Shown: in pieces, positions 10,380-18,950 of the stretch
How the letters are laid out: every line of letters begins with the position of its first letter
How positions within the stretch are numbered: the first letter of the stretch is position 1
DNA from: Gemmatimonadota bacterium
Lineage (GTDB): Bacteria > Gemmatimonadota > Gemmatimonadetes > Longimicrobiales > Gaopeijiaceae
DNA: 64,000 bases
Assembly: GCA_022340865.1 (NCBI GenBank)
Contig: JAJDNC010000110.1
Location: 1 to 64,000, forward strand
Direction: 5' to 3'
The notes under the pieces: generated by a model
What the model was told of the DNA's origin: nothing
The model's input: the letters and a program-made list of their open reading frames with translations, nothing else
Databases searched by the model: none
Position numbers and translations under genes: made by a program

Positions 10380-11218
10380 TGGACCTGGAGCGGCTCCTGG
10401 ACCGCGCCTTGTCCCTGGCCGACGACGGCGATTGGGCCGCCGCGGCCGATCTCCTGCGCACGCATCTCGCCGAGTTCGAGGGTGAAGCCGCCGTGCACTG
10501 CTGGTTGGGCGTCGCCGAGCGCGAGCTCGGCATGGAAGGTGTCGCGTACGAGCGCTTTCGCCGGGCGCTGGCGCTGAACCCGGAAGACCCCTACGTGCTC
10601 GCCACCGCCGGAAACGGCGTGGCCGCCTTCGACGATCCCGAGGCCGAGCAGGCGCTGCGCACGGCGGCCCTCACGGCTCCGGGCGTGGCGGTGGCGCGGC
10701 TCCTGTACGGTGCGTATCTGACCCGCGAGGGCCTGGTGAAGGAAGGGCTCACGGAGCTGGATGCGGCGCGGGTCCTCGATCCGGACGATCCCCAGATCGC
10801 CTACGAGCAGGCGGTGGCGAGGTATCTCGCCGGCGACGCGGACGGTGCCGTGGACGCGGCGGGGGAAGCCACCCGCCTGGACCCGGACGACGGATGGCCC
10901 CGGGTCGTGCTGGGCCTCATGCTTCTGGAAGCGGGTCGCGAGGACGAGGCCGTCGTCGACCTGGCGGAGGGAGCCCGGCTTCGTCCCGACGACCTGGAGG
11001 CCCAGCTCACCGCTGCGCTGGCCGCGTGTGCCACGGGCTCGGAGGACCTCGCCTGGGAGATGCTCGAGCGCGGACGCCTGAACGCCGAAGAGGCGGACGC
11101 GGCTTTCGTCTCGGCCGTGGAGGACCGCCTGGACTCCGGCCCCCGCGCTGCTCGTACACTGCTCATGGACGAGGTGGTGCCCGACGCCCTCAGACGTCGG
11201 CTGCAGGTGCGCCCGTGA
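10379..11218 (+). CDS. TPR-repeat protein
   Basis: A 279-residue soluble protein made of tetratricopeptide-like helical pairs. Repeating patterns ending in LNPEDPY, LDPDDPQIAY and LDPDDGWPRV mark at least five or six repeats, which normally form a scaffold for protein binding. There is no signal peptide or enzymatic motif. The start is GTG at 10379, overlapping the gpmI stop by one base, and the stop overlaps the first M16 gene by four bases (GTGA). It is therefore translationally coupled to the M16 block and may act with those peptidases; that role is inferred only from position. Confidence 0.8.
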   Translation: MDLERLLDRALSLADDGDWAAAADLLRTHLAEFEGEAAVHCWLGVAERELGMEGVAYERFRRALALNPEDPYVLATAGNGVAAFDDPEAEQALRTAALTAPGVAVARLLYGAYLTREGLVKEGLTELDAARVLDPDDPQIAYEQAVARYLAGDADGAVDAAGEATRLDPDDGWPRVVLGLMLLEAGREDEAVVDLAEGARLRPDDLEAQLTAALAACATGSEDLAWEMLERGRLNAEEADAAFVSAVEDRLDSGPRAARTLLMDEVVPDALRRRLQVRP

Positions 11219-12537
11219 CGGTCGAGGGCGGAGTGGACGTCACCATTCCCTATACCCTGTTCACGTTGGGCAACGGGCTCACCGTCATCGTTCATCGCGA
11301 CACGTCGCTTCCGGTGGCAGCGGTCAACGTCTGGTATCACGTGGGATCGAAGAACGAGCAGCCCGGGCGAACCGGCTTCGCCCACCTCTTCGAGCACATC
11401 ATGTTCGAAGGCTCCGCACACGTTCCGGAGGGCGAGTTCGACATCCTCCTCGAGGGAGCGGGTGGCGTGAACAACGGCTCCACCACCAACGATCGCACGA
11501 ACTACTGGGAGAACGTGCCCGCCAACGCGCTGGAGCTCGCCCTCTGGCTGGAGGCGGACCGCATGGGGTTCCTCCTCGAGACCATGACCCAGGAGAAGCT
11601 CGACCTCCAGCGCGAGGTGGTGAAGAACGAGCGCCGGGAGAGCGTGGACAACCAGCCGTACGGCTCGGCCTTCGAGACCGTATACGAGCATCTGTACCCT
11701 CCCCGTCACCCCTACCACTGGCCCGTCATCGGCTCCATGGACGACCTGTCCGCGGCGACCCTGGACGACGTGAAGGGCTTCTTCCGCACCTACTACGCCC
11801 CCGGCAACGCGGCCCTGGCCATAGCCGGCGACGTGGACGAGGCCGAGGTGGGCCGCCTGGTGGAGAGGTATTTCGGGTCCCTGCCGGCGGGGCCTCCGGT
11901 CCCGGCGGTCCAGGTCCCCGAGGCGACGTTGGCGTCTGACCGGCGCGTGGTGATCGAGGACGACGTGCAGCTCCCGAGGCTCTACATGGCGTGGCACGGG
12001 GCGCGCGTGTATACCGACCAGGACGCCGTCCTGGACGTGCTCGCCTCGGTGCTCTCCGACGGCAAGAGCTCGCGCCTCTACAAGCGGCTCGTCTACGACG
12101 GCCAGATCGCCCAGGACGTGAGCGCCTTCCAGAACGGCCAGGAGCTCGTCGGCTCGTTCTGGATCGTCGCCACCGCCAAGCCCGGCGTGGATCTCGACGA
12201 GCTCGAGGTGGCCGTGCGGCAGGAGCTGGAACGGCTGGTGCGGGAAGGGGTCAGGCCCGTGGAGCGGGAGCGGGCCGTGAACGGGGTGGAGACCTCCTTC
12301 GTGCGCTCGCTGGAGCGTGTGGGCGGATTCGGCGGCAAGGCCGATCGGCTCAACGAGTACCACTTCCTCACGGGTTCGCCGGGCTTCGTGGATCGGGACC
12401 TGGGGCGGTATCGACGGGTCACCGAGGGCGATCTCTCGGACGCGGTACGACGCTTCCTCCTGGACCGGCACGCGGTCCGCCTCGACGTGGTGCCCCGGGG
12501 GCGGCGCGGCGTCCGGGCCGACGGGCCGGCGGGGTGA
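11215..12537 (+). CDS. M16 zinc metallopeptidase, catalytic member 1
   Basis: A 440-residue insulinase-family peptidase. The inverted zinc motif HLFEH (HxxEH) lies near residue 60 in GRTGFAHLFEH, with the distal glutamate region LQREVVKNERRE about 75 residues later, so the active site is complete. Both M16 halves are present and the total fits the two-domain clamshell subunits that pair with another subunit. There is no obvious signal peptide, so it probably works inside the cell unless exported by another path. It begins at GTG 11215 overlapping the TPR stop and overlaps the next M16 gene by four bases. Confidence 0.92.
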   Translation: MTVEGGVDVTIPYTLFTLGNGLTVIVHRDTSLPVAAVNVWYHVGSKNEQPGRTGFAHLFEHIMFEGSAHVPEGEFDILLEGAGGVNNGSTTNDRTNYWENVPANALELALWLEADRMGFLLETMTQEKLDLQREVVKNERRESVDNQPYGSAFETVYEHLYPPRHPYHWPVIGSMDDLSAATLDDVKGFFRTYYAPGNAALAIAGDVDEAEVGRLVERYFGSLPAGPPVPAVQVPEATLASDRRVVIEDDVQLPRLYMAWHGARVYTDQDAVLDVLASVLSDGKSSRLYKRLVYDGQIAQDVSAFQNGQELVGSFWIVATAKPGVDLDELEVAVRQELERLVREGVRPVERERAVNGVETSFVRSLERVGGFGGKADRLNEYHFLTGSPGFVDRDLGRYRRVTEGDLSDAVRRFLLDRHAVRLDVVPRGRRGVRADGPAG

Positions 12538-13994
12538 GCGCCGTGGCTGCCGAACGCCCCGGGGGACGCGACGACGGAGAGAGGACCGCCGTGGACACCC
12601 TGGATCGGAGCCGGGCGCCGGAGGTCGGCACGCCCCCGGCCATGACGTTCCCGGAAGTCGAGGACTACCGGCTGGACAACGGGGTGAGGGTGGTGCTCTG
12701 GGAGCGCAGCGCGCTCCCGCTGGTGAGCCTCGAGCTCCAGCTCCGGGGCGGGGCCTCGGCGCACCCGGCGGCGCAGGCCGGCCTCGCGGCCTTCACCGCC
12801 GACATGATCGACGAGGGTACCACCACGCGTACCGCGTTGGAGATCGCCGACGCCGTGGACGTCCTCGGCGCGACGCTCACCAGCTCCGCGGGATACGACG
12901 CCGGCCACGTCCGTCTCTCCATCCTGAGGCAGAAGCTCCGGGAGGGGCTGGCGGTGCTGGCGGACATCGTCATGCGGCCGACGTTTCCAGAGGCCGAGCT
13001 GGCACGCGTCCGGAAGGAGCGCCTCGACCAGGTGCTCCAGCGCTCGGCCGAGCCCGCGGCGGTGGCCGAGGACGCGTTCGCGCGGGTCCTGTACGGAGGG
13101 GACCATCCCTACGGCGCGTCTTTGCTGGGGACCCGCGAGAGCCTCCAGGCCCTCACCCGGGACGACGTGGTGGCCTTCCATCGCGCGCGGTATGCCCCCG
13201 GGCAGGCCACGCTCGTCGTGGTGGGCGACATCGCGCGCGCAGAGCTGGACCCCCTGCTGGTGTCGGCGTTCGACGGGTGGAGCGGGCTCGGCGTGGATCC
13301 GGCCCCCCTCTCCGCCGCGCCGGCCCCCGCCCAGCGCGCGATCTACGTGGTGGAAAGGGCGGGCGCCGCCCAGAGCGAGGTACGCCTCGGTCACGTGGCG
13401 GTGAGCCGGGGCACCCCGGACTTCTACACGCTGGCGGTGATGAACACGATCCTCGGCGGCTCGTTCACCAGCCGGCTGAACGCGAAGCTCCGGGAGGAGA
13501 AGGGGTATACCTACGGCGCGGGCTCCGTCTTCGACATGCGCGTGGCGCCGGGCCCCTTCGAGGCCGGTGCGGCGGTGGCGACGCCCGTGACCGCCCCGGC
13601 GGTGGCGGACTTCGTGAGTGAGATCACGCGCCTCCGCGACGAGCCCGTGCCACCCGACGAGCTCACCCGAGCCCGCAACTTCCTCGCACTCCGCCTCCCG
13701 CAGCGCTTCGAGTCCGTGGACGACGTCGTCCGGCGCCTCTCCGAACTCGTCGCCCACGTCGTGCCCCTCGACTTCTATGCGGGGTACGTTGCCGCCGTGG
13801 GCGACGTCGACGCGCAGGCGGTGGGCGACGCCGCGGGTCGTCACCTGCCGGTGGAGCACATGGCCATCGTCGTCGTCGGCGACCGCTCGCTGGTGGAGGA
13901 GCCTCTGCGCGCGTTGGGCCTCGGCCCGGTGGTGGTGCTGGAGCCTCCCGCGCCTGCCGCCGAACCCCTCCCCCCCGTCCAAGAGGAGCAGTAG
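12534..13994 (+). CDS. M16-family peptidase, non-catalytic partner 1
   Basis: A 486-residue M16-family protein without the HxxEH zinc site: the aligned position reads QAGLAAFTADMIDEG. The C-terminal half keeps the M16 hallmarks LGGSFTSRLNAKLREEKGYTYG, which include the arginine/tyrosine pair used by the partner subunit to hold substrate in heterodimeric M16 enzymes. It is therefore the probable non-catalytic partner of the preceding gene. The N-terminal 35 residues are Arg/Asp-rich and may not all be translated if a later start is used. GTG 12534 overlaps the previous stop in GTGA. Confidence 0.9.
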   Translation: MSAVAAERPGGRDDGERTAVDTLDRSRAPEVGTPPAMTFPEVEDYRLDNGVRVVLWERSALPLVSLELQLRGGASAHPAAQAGLAAFTADMIDEGTTTRTALEIADAVDVLGATLTSSAGYDAGHVRLSILRQKLREGLAVLADIVMRPTFPEAELARVRKERLDQVLQRSAEPAAVAEDAFARVLYGGDHPYGASLLGTRESLQALTRDDVVAFHRARYAPGQATLVVVGDIARAELDPLLVSAFDGWSGLGVDPAPLSAAPAPAQRAIYVVERAGAAQSEVRLGHVAVSRGTPDFYTLAVMNTILGGSFTSRLNAKLREEKGYTYGAGSVFDMRVAPGPFEAGAAVATPVTAPAVADFVSEITRLRDEPVPPDELTRARNFLALRLPQRFESVDDVVRRLSELVAHVVPLDFYAGYVAAVGDVDAQAVGDAAGRHLPVEHMAIVVVGDRSLVEEPLRALGLGPVVVLEPPAPAAEPLPPVQEEQ

Positions 13995-13998
13995 CAAC

Positions 13999-15276
13999 GT
14001 GGGCATCCTCGACATCCCCTTCCGAAAACATCGTCTGGACAACGGCATGAGAGTGGTGCTGTCCCACGACGCCACGGCTCCCGTGGTCGCCGTGAACCTC
14101 TGGTACGGGGTGGGGTCGCGGAACGAGACCCCGGGGCGCACCGGGTTCGCGCACCTCTTCGAGCACATGATGTTCCAGGGCTCCCTCCACGTGCCCAAGA
14201 ACCGACACTTCGAGCTCGTGGAGCGCGCCGGCGGCGCCCTGAACGCCACGACGTGGTACGACCGCACGAACTACTTCGAGACGGTGCCCTCCCACCAGCT
14301 CGAGCTGGCCCTCTGGCTGGAGTCGGATCGCATGGGGTGGATGCTCCCGGCCATGGACCAGGAGAAGCTCGACAACCAGCGCGACGTGGTGAAGAACGAG
14401 AAGCGCCAGCGCTATGACAATCAGCCCTACGGCGACTGGGACGAGCGCATCCATCGCCTGGTGTATCCCGAGAGCCACCCGTATCACCACACGGTCATCG
14501 GGTCCATGGAGGACCTGGACGCCGCGACCCTCGACGACGTGGCGGCGTTCTTCCGCACGTTCTACGTGCCCAGCAACGCGGTGCTCACCGTCGCGGGGGA
14601 CTTCGACCCCGAGCGCACCATCGATCTGGTGGAAGCCTACTTCGGGGAGATCCCGCAGGGGGCACCGCTTCCGGACCTTCCCGGCGAGACCGAGCTCTCC
14701 GCGGTCATCGGGGACACCGTACGCGACGAGGTGGTGGGGGAGGTCCCGCTCCCGCGGGTCATCGTAGCGATGCGCATCCCCCCGTATTCGTCCGACGATT
14801 TCGCCGTCGCGGAGGTGACGCAGGCGGTGCTGGGGACCGGGCGCGCATCGCGCCTCTATCGCCGGCTGGTCCGCGAGAAGCGAGTCGCCAAGGACGTGGT
14901 GACCTTCGCGTTTCCCCTGCTCACCGGTGCCGGTATGCTGCTGTCATGGATCACCGGGTATCCCGGCTCCAGGCCCGAAGACCTGGAGGTCGCCCTCACG
15001 GGGGAGCTGGAAGCCCTGGGAGACACCGCCGCGGAAGAGGTGGAGCGGGCCATCGCCGTAACCGAGACCGACCTGGTCCGCTCCCTGGAGCACGCGGGTG
15101 AGCGGGCGGACCTGATGTCGATGTTCGAGCTGTACTTCGACGATCCGGGGCGTCTGAACACGGAGATCGACCGCCTCCGCGCGGTGACGCCCGATGAGGT
15201 GCGGAGCTTCGCCGCCGGGCGGCTGGGCCCCGACAACCGCGCCATCCTCACCTACGTACCGGAGCAGGAGCCGTGA
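13999..15276 (+). CDS. M16 zinc metallopeptidase, catalytic member 2
   Basis: A 425-residue M16 peptidase with an intact zinc site HLFEH in GRTGFAHLFEHMMF and the distal glutamate stretch NQRDVVKNEKRQ. It is strongly similar to the catalytic gene at 11215, including GSRNETPGRTGF and WLESDRMGWML, so the two are likely a tandem duplication. The start is GTG at 13999 with AAGAGGAGC as ribosome-binding site just upstream. No signal peptide is visible. The stop overlaps the following gene by four bases, so it should form a heterodimer with the non-catalytic member at 15273. Confidence 0.92.
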   Translation: MGILDIPFRKHRLDNGMRVVLSHDATAPVVAVNLWYGVGSRNETPGRTGFAHLFEHMMFQGSLHVPKNRHFELVERAGGALNATTWYDRTNYFETVPSHQLELALWLESDRMGWMLPAMDQEKLDNQRDVVKNEKRQRYDNQPYGDWDERIHRLVYPESHPYHHTVIGSMEDLDAATLDDVAAFFRTFYVPSNAVLTVAGDFDPERTIDLVEAYFGEIPQGAPLPDLPGETELSAVIGDTVRDEVVGEVPLPRVIVAMRIPPYSSDDFAVAEVTQAVLGTGRASRLYRRLVREKRVAKDVVTFAFPLLTGAGMLLSWITGYPGSRPEDLEVALTGELEALGDTAAEEVERAIAVTETDLVRSLEHAGERADLMSMFELYFDDPGRLNTEIDRLRAVTPDEVRSFAAGRLGPDNRAILTYVPEQEP

Positions 15277-16631
15277 GCCCCCTGGACAGGCAGCACCCAC
15301 CGGAGCCCGGTGCGCTCCGGGACTTCTCGTTTCCGGCGGTGGAGCGCCGCGACCTCCCGGGCGGGCTGGACCTACGCGTCGCCCGGCTGTCCCGCCTGCC
15401 CGTGGTGAGCGTGGTCCTCTTCCTGCGCGCCGGCGAGTCCACTCTGGAGGAGACCCGGGCGGGGCTGGCCTGCCTGGCTGGAGACACGCTGGAGGGCGGT
15501 ACCCGACGCAGATCGGGGAGCGACCTGTCCGAGGCTCTCGAGCGCGTAGGCGCCCGTCTGAGCGTGTCCACCGGCTGGGAGGGCACCAGCGTCTCCCTGT
15601 CGTGTCTGGCGGAGCGGCTGGAGGAGGCGCTTCCCCTCCTGGTCGAGACCGTGCGTGAGCCCGCCTTTCCCGAAGAGGAGGTGGCCCGCGCCCGTGACCA
15701 CGCGCTGGCGGGGATCCGACAGCGCGCCATGGACCCGGCGTCTCAGGCCTCCGACGCGGCCGCTCGCCGCTACTTCGCTCCGGGCGTGCCGTACGCGCGC
15801 CCACTGGGGGGCACGGTGGCGTCGGTGGAGTCCCTGGGCAGGGGCCACCTGAGTGGGTACGCCGACGCCTTCTACCGCCCGGGAGGGGGAGGGCTGGTGG
15901 TGGTGGGAGACGTGGACGCGGACGAGATCGAGGCCATGGCATCGAGCCTCTTCGGCGGCTGGGCAGGCGCTCCTCCGGCGGCCGACATCTTCGACGTGGA
16001 GCCGGCGGCCCGCACCCGGACCCTGCAGGTGGTGGACCGCCCGGGCGCGGTCCAGTCCGAGATTCGAGTGGGGCATGTCGGCATCGCACGCTCGGATCCC
16101 GACGTCTTCGCCGTCACGGTGCTCAACACCCTGCTCGGCGGCGCCTTCACGAGTCGACTCAACCTCAACCTGCGCGAGCGCAACGGATTCACCTACGGTG
16201 TGCGCTCACGCTTTTCCCTGCGGAGCCGCCCGGGCGCCTTCTCCGTGCGTACCGCCGTGGGCACCGAGGTCACCGCACAAGCGGTTCGCGAGATCCTGGC
16301 CGAGATCCAGGGCCTCGTGGACGGCGGTCCCGGCCAAGGCGAGGTGGAGGCGGCCAGAGACTACGTCGCCGGCACCTTCCCCCTCCGCCAGGAGACGGTA
16401 GGGCAGGTGGCCGCCCGCGTCGTGGAGCTCATCATCTACGGGCTCGAGGACGACTACCACGACCGGTATCGCGACCGCATCCGGGCCGTGGAGGTGGAGG
16501 ACGTCCACGAGGTGGCCCGGCGGCACCTGCGCCCGGCGGAAGCACAGATCGTCGTGGTGGGGGACGCCGACGGAGTGGCGCCGGGGCTCGAGGCTCTGGG
16601 CCTGGGCACCGTGGACGTGAAAGCGCCCTGA
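15273..16631 (+). CDS. M16-family peptidase, non-catalytic partner 2
   Basis: A 452-residue M16 homologue in which the zinc motif is missing; the equivalent segment reads TRAGLACLAGDTLEGG. The C-terminal half retains LLGGAFTSRLNLNLRERNGFTYG, the substrate-holding elements of the non-catalytic subunit. It closes the four-gene catalytic/non-catalytic/catalytic/non-catalytic block. GTG 15273 overlaps the previous stop by four bases. A short inverted repeat (GCGCCCT/AGGGCGC) spans the stop codon, but no T-run follows it. Confidence 0.9.
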   Translation: MSPLDRQHPPEPGALRDFSFPAVERRDLPGGLDLRVARLSRLPVVSVVLFLRAGESTLEETRAGLACLAGDTLEGGTRRRSGSDLSEALERVGARLSVSTGWEGTSVSLSCLAERLEEALPLLVETVREPAFPEEEVARARDHALAGIRQRAMDPASQASDAAARRYFAPGVPYARPLGGTVASVESLGRGHLSGYADAFYRPGGGGLVVVGDVDADEIEAMASSLFGGWAGAPPAADIFDVEPAARTRTLQVVDRPGAVQSEIRVGHVGIARSDPDVFAVTVLNTLLGGAFTSRLNLNLRERNGFTYGVRSRFSLRSRPGAFSVRTAVGTEVTAQAVREILAEIQGLVDGGPGQGEVEAARDYVAGTFPLRQETVGQVAARVVELIIYGLEDDYHDRYRDRIRAVEVEDVHEVARRHLRPAEAQIVVVGDADGVAPGLEALGLGTVDVKAP

Positions 16632-16742
16632 AGGGCGCCCTCCGGCCGAGACCCACATTCGTTCCTGCAACCGGCGGTGCCCCTGTCCGCATCCAATACG
16701 GTGTGAGGCGGAATCGGGGCGACGCCGTTCGAGGATTTCACC

Positions 16743-17330
16743 ATGGAAGAGAGAGACTCGGAACGACCCGCCCCGGGTCGACTGAGCACGAGGAGCGTGC
16801 ACGAGGGGCGCATCGTCAGGCTGAGCCTGGACAGGGTGCGCTTTCCGGATGGCTCCGAGGGGACGCTGGAGATGATCCGTCACCCCGGAGCTTCGGCGGT
16901 GTTGCCGGTGGTGGGATCCCTGGACGAGAAGGACCCGGAGATCCTCCTGATCCACCAGTACCGATACGCCGCCGGGGGATACATATGGGAGGTTCCGGCG
17001 GGGATCCCGACGGGCCCCGACGAACCGTGGGACGTGTGCGCCGGTCGCGAGCTGGAGGAGGAGACGGGACAGCGGGCCGGGACGCTGCGGGAGCTGACCC
17101 GGATCTATACGACGCCGGGGTTCACCGACGAGGCGATCCACCTCTTCGTGGCCACGGGGTTGACGGAGGGAGAGCGGAACCTGGACGACGACGAGTTCAT
17201 GGAGGTGGTCCGAATGCCCATGTCGAAGGCGCTGGAGATGGTTCGGCAGGGTGAGATCGTGGACGCCAAGAGCGTGGCGACGCTCCTCTTCGCGGCGACG
17301 TTCCTGACGGGCGCGCAAGAAGGCGCGTAG
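16743..17330 (+). CDS. Nudix hydrolase, ADP-ribose pyrophosphatase type
   Basis: A 195-residue Nudix enzyme, most like ADP-ribose/nucleoside-diphosphate-sugar pyrophosphatases. Visible elements are the strand LLIHQYRYAAGGYIWEVPAG and the Nudix helix RELEEETGQ with its metal-binding glutamates. The usual G-x5-E at the front of the box is G-x6-E here (AGIPTGPDE), a one-residue insertion. A glutamate-rich loop GFTDEAIHLF fits the ADP-ribose branch. ATG 16743 follows a GAGGA ribosome-binding site. It stands alone between the M16 block and the sigma-factor gene. Confidence 0.88.
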   Translation: MEERDSERPAPGRLSTRSVHEGRIVRLSLDRVRFPDGSEGTLEMIRHPGASAVLPVVGSLDEKDPEILLIHQYRYAAGGYIWEVPAGIPTGPDEPWDVCAGRELEEETGQRAGTLRELTRIYTTPGFTDEAIHLFVATGLTEGERNLDDDEFMEVVRMPMSKALEMVRQGEIVDAKSVATLLFAATFLTGAQEGA

Positions 17331-17355
17331 GCGTGCAGGCGATTGCACTGTGTCC

Positions 17356-17377
17356 AACTCCGCCACGCGTAGGCGTC
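17356..17377 (+). promoter_or_regulatory. possible ECF-type promoter of the sigma-factor gene
   Basis: An AAC (17356-17358) and a CGTC (17374-17377) lie 15 bases apart in the leader of the sigma gene. ECF sigma factors often recognise AAC and CGTC cores about 16 bases apart and commonly autoregulate. The match is short and could be chance. Confidence 0.3.
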
Positions 17378-17515
17378 ATCTGCATGGGACATGGATCGTA
17401 AGAATGAATGGGAGACGGGGCTCTGCCGGGTGGCACGCCCCGTGCATGGATGGGGACGAGGGCGAGGATCCGTCCGAACGGGTGGCGGGCCTCGCGACGA
17501 AGAGGAGGTAACTCC

Positions 17516-18166
17516 GTGGCCAGAGCGAACGTGAGAAAGGGAAGGGCACCTCGCCCCGCGAGCGAGGCCCGGGAGCACCGTCAGCGGCTCGCCGACCTGA
17601 CGGACAGTGAGGTTGTGCAGGCGTCGCTCGAGGGTGACCCGCGAGCCTTCGGCGAGATCGTGTCGCGATACGATCAGCGGCTCCTCAACTTCGTGTACCG
17701 CACCATCGGCGATCGGGAGCGGGCGCAGGATCTCGTTCAGGAGACCTTCGTGCGGGTCTACCGCCACCTGAAGCGGTTCGACCAGACCAAGAAGTTCTCC
17801 ACGTGGATCTACACCATCGCCAGCAACCTGGCGAAGAACGAGCTGCGGAACCGGTCCCGCAATCCGCTGGTCCTCTTCCAGACCATCAAGAAGAACTGGG
17901 ACGCGGATCACAGGCCGCTCGAGTGGGAAGACACGCAGTACAAGCCCGACGACCTGTTCAGGAAGCGGCATCTGCGCACGAAGGTGGAGGAGGCCGTGAA
18001 GCTGCTGCCGGAGCACCACCGCATCGTGTTCGTGCTGCGGGAGCTCGAGGGGAAGACCTACGAGGAGATCGCGGACATCACGGGGTGCAACCTGGGGACG
18101 GTGAAGAGCAGGCTCAACCGCGCTCGCAACAACTTTGCCACCATCGTGGCACCCATGATCGACTGA
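17516..18166 (+). CDS. ECF (group IV) RNA polymerase sigma factor
   Basis: A 216-residue sigma factor with region 2 (FGEIVSRYDQRLLNFVYR, then DLVQETFVRVYRHLKRF and the -10-contacting FSTWIYTIASNLAKNELR) and region 4 (LLPEHHRIVFVLRELEGKTYEEIADI, then GTVKSRLNRARN). There is no region 1 or 3, as expected for an ECF factor. The GTG at 17516 is chosen because AGAGGAGG lies seven bases before it. The following gene encodes a zinc-finger anti-sigma protein, so this is a sigma/anti-sigma pair that probably responds to an envelope or redox stress. The closest type is RpoE/SigW-like. Confidence 0.93.
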   Translation: MARANVRKGRAPRPASEAREHRQRLADLTDSEVVQASLEGDPRAFGEIVSRYDQRLLNFVYRTIGDRERAQDLVQETFVRVYRHLKRFDQTKKFSTWIYTIASNLAKNELRNRSRNPLVLFQTIKKNWDADHRPLEWEDTQYKPDDLFRKRHLRTKVEEAVKLLPEHHRIVFVLRELEGKTYEEIADITGCNLGTVKSRLNRARNNFATIVAPMID

Positions 18167-18234
18167 CCTCTTCGGCCAGCGGTCGCGGTGATCCGCCGAT
18201 ACGACGAGACGTGAGGGGTGGGGCGGGGATGTGA

Positions 18235-18262
18235 GGCCCCGTCGGGGTTACCCGGCGGGGCC
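18235..18262 (+). other. strong hairpin between sigma and anti-sigma genes
   Basis: GGCCCCGTCGGG pairs with CCCGGCGGGGCC across a four-base loop with one mismatch, giving a 12-bp stem. No T-run follows, so it is not a classical terminator. It may stabilise or attenuate the message between the sigma gene and the anti-sigma gene. Confidence 0.4.
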
Positions 18263-18371
18263 GTCGTGTCTGTGGAACCCGTTCGGGCAGGGGGCAGTAT
18301 CACCGTCTTGGTCGAGGCCATCGTGGCCCCTGTGCCCTCATGTCCACTGCGAGGCGGAAGGCAACGCCCAG

Positions 18372-18950
18372 ATGACCTGCTCGGAGTTCGTGGCCCGCCT
18401 TTCCGAGTACCTCGACGGAGGGGCTTCCCCGGAGGATCTCCGTGAAGCGGAGAAGCACCTTTCCGCGTGCTCCTCGTGTCGGCGGTACAGAGACGTGGTG
18501 GAGCGTGGCGTGGAGCTTCTGCGCACGCTGCCCTTGCCGGAGGTGCCCGAGGACTTCGGGCCTCGCCTCCAGCATCGCCTCTACCACGTCGACGCCGAGT
18601 CCGTCCTGGGAGGGCCGGCGAGCTCCGCTGCCCCCGGCATGACCGTGCTGGGGATGGCTCTCTTGCTTGCGGCCGTGGCCTGGGTGCCTACGCTCCGACC
18701 CACGGCTCCCGAGGTCGAGCTTCCGGTCATCGAGGTTTCCCGGCCCCCGATATCGCTGCGCTACCGGACCAGGCTGGCGTACCCCTTCAGGGTGGACCAG
18801 GAGTCGTACGGGCTGGGCGAGATGCCACACCTGGTGCGGCCCGTCGACCTCTGGAAGGACCCTCCCGGAAGGCTGTTCCAGTACTCCATCCTGTCCACCA
18901 GAGTCCAGAGATCTTCCCTTCAGCGGACCGGTGTTGAAGAAGATCACTAG
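18372..18950 (+). CDS. anti-sigma factor with zinc finger and one membrane helix
   Basis: A 192-residue membrane protein. The N-terminal cytoplasmic part has the ZAS signature HLSACSSC (H-x3-C-x2-C) near residues 29-36, which with an upstream cysteine binds zinc and holds the sigma factor. A hydrophobic helix (about residues 90-108, MTVLGMALLLAAVAWVP) anchors it, and the C-terminal 80 residues lie outside and are unlike known sensor domains. ATG 18372 is used because the ZAS region starts soon after it; the in-frame sequence upstream reads as non-coding. Its last 20 bases overlap the start of holA. Confidence 0.75.
   Translation: MTCSEFVARLSEYLDGGASPEDLREAEKHLSACSSCRRYRDVVERGVELLRTLPLPEVPEDFGPRLQHRLYHVDAESVLGGPASSAAPGMTVLGMALLLAAVAWVPTLRPTAPEVELPVIEVSRPPISLRYRTRLAYPFRVDQESYGLGEMPHLVRPVDLWKDPPGRLFQYSILSTRVQRSSLQRTGVEEDH

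Noticed and set aside
18231..18371. Upstream in-frame start for the anti-sigma factor
   Set aside because: The region contains a strong hairpin and reads as low-quality coding; the zinc-finger domain begins just after ATG 18372.
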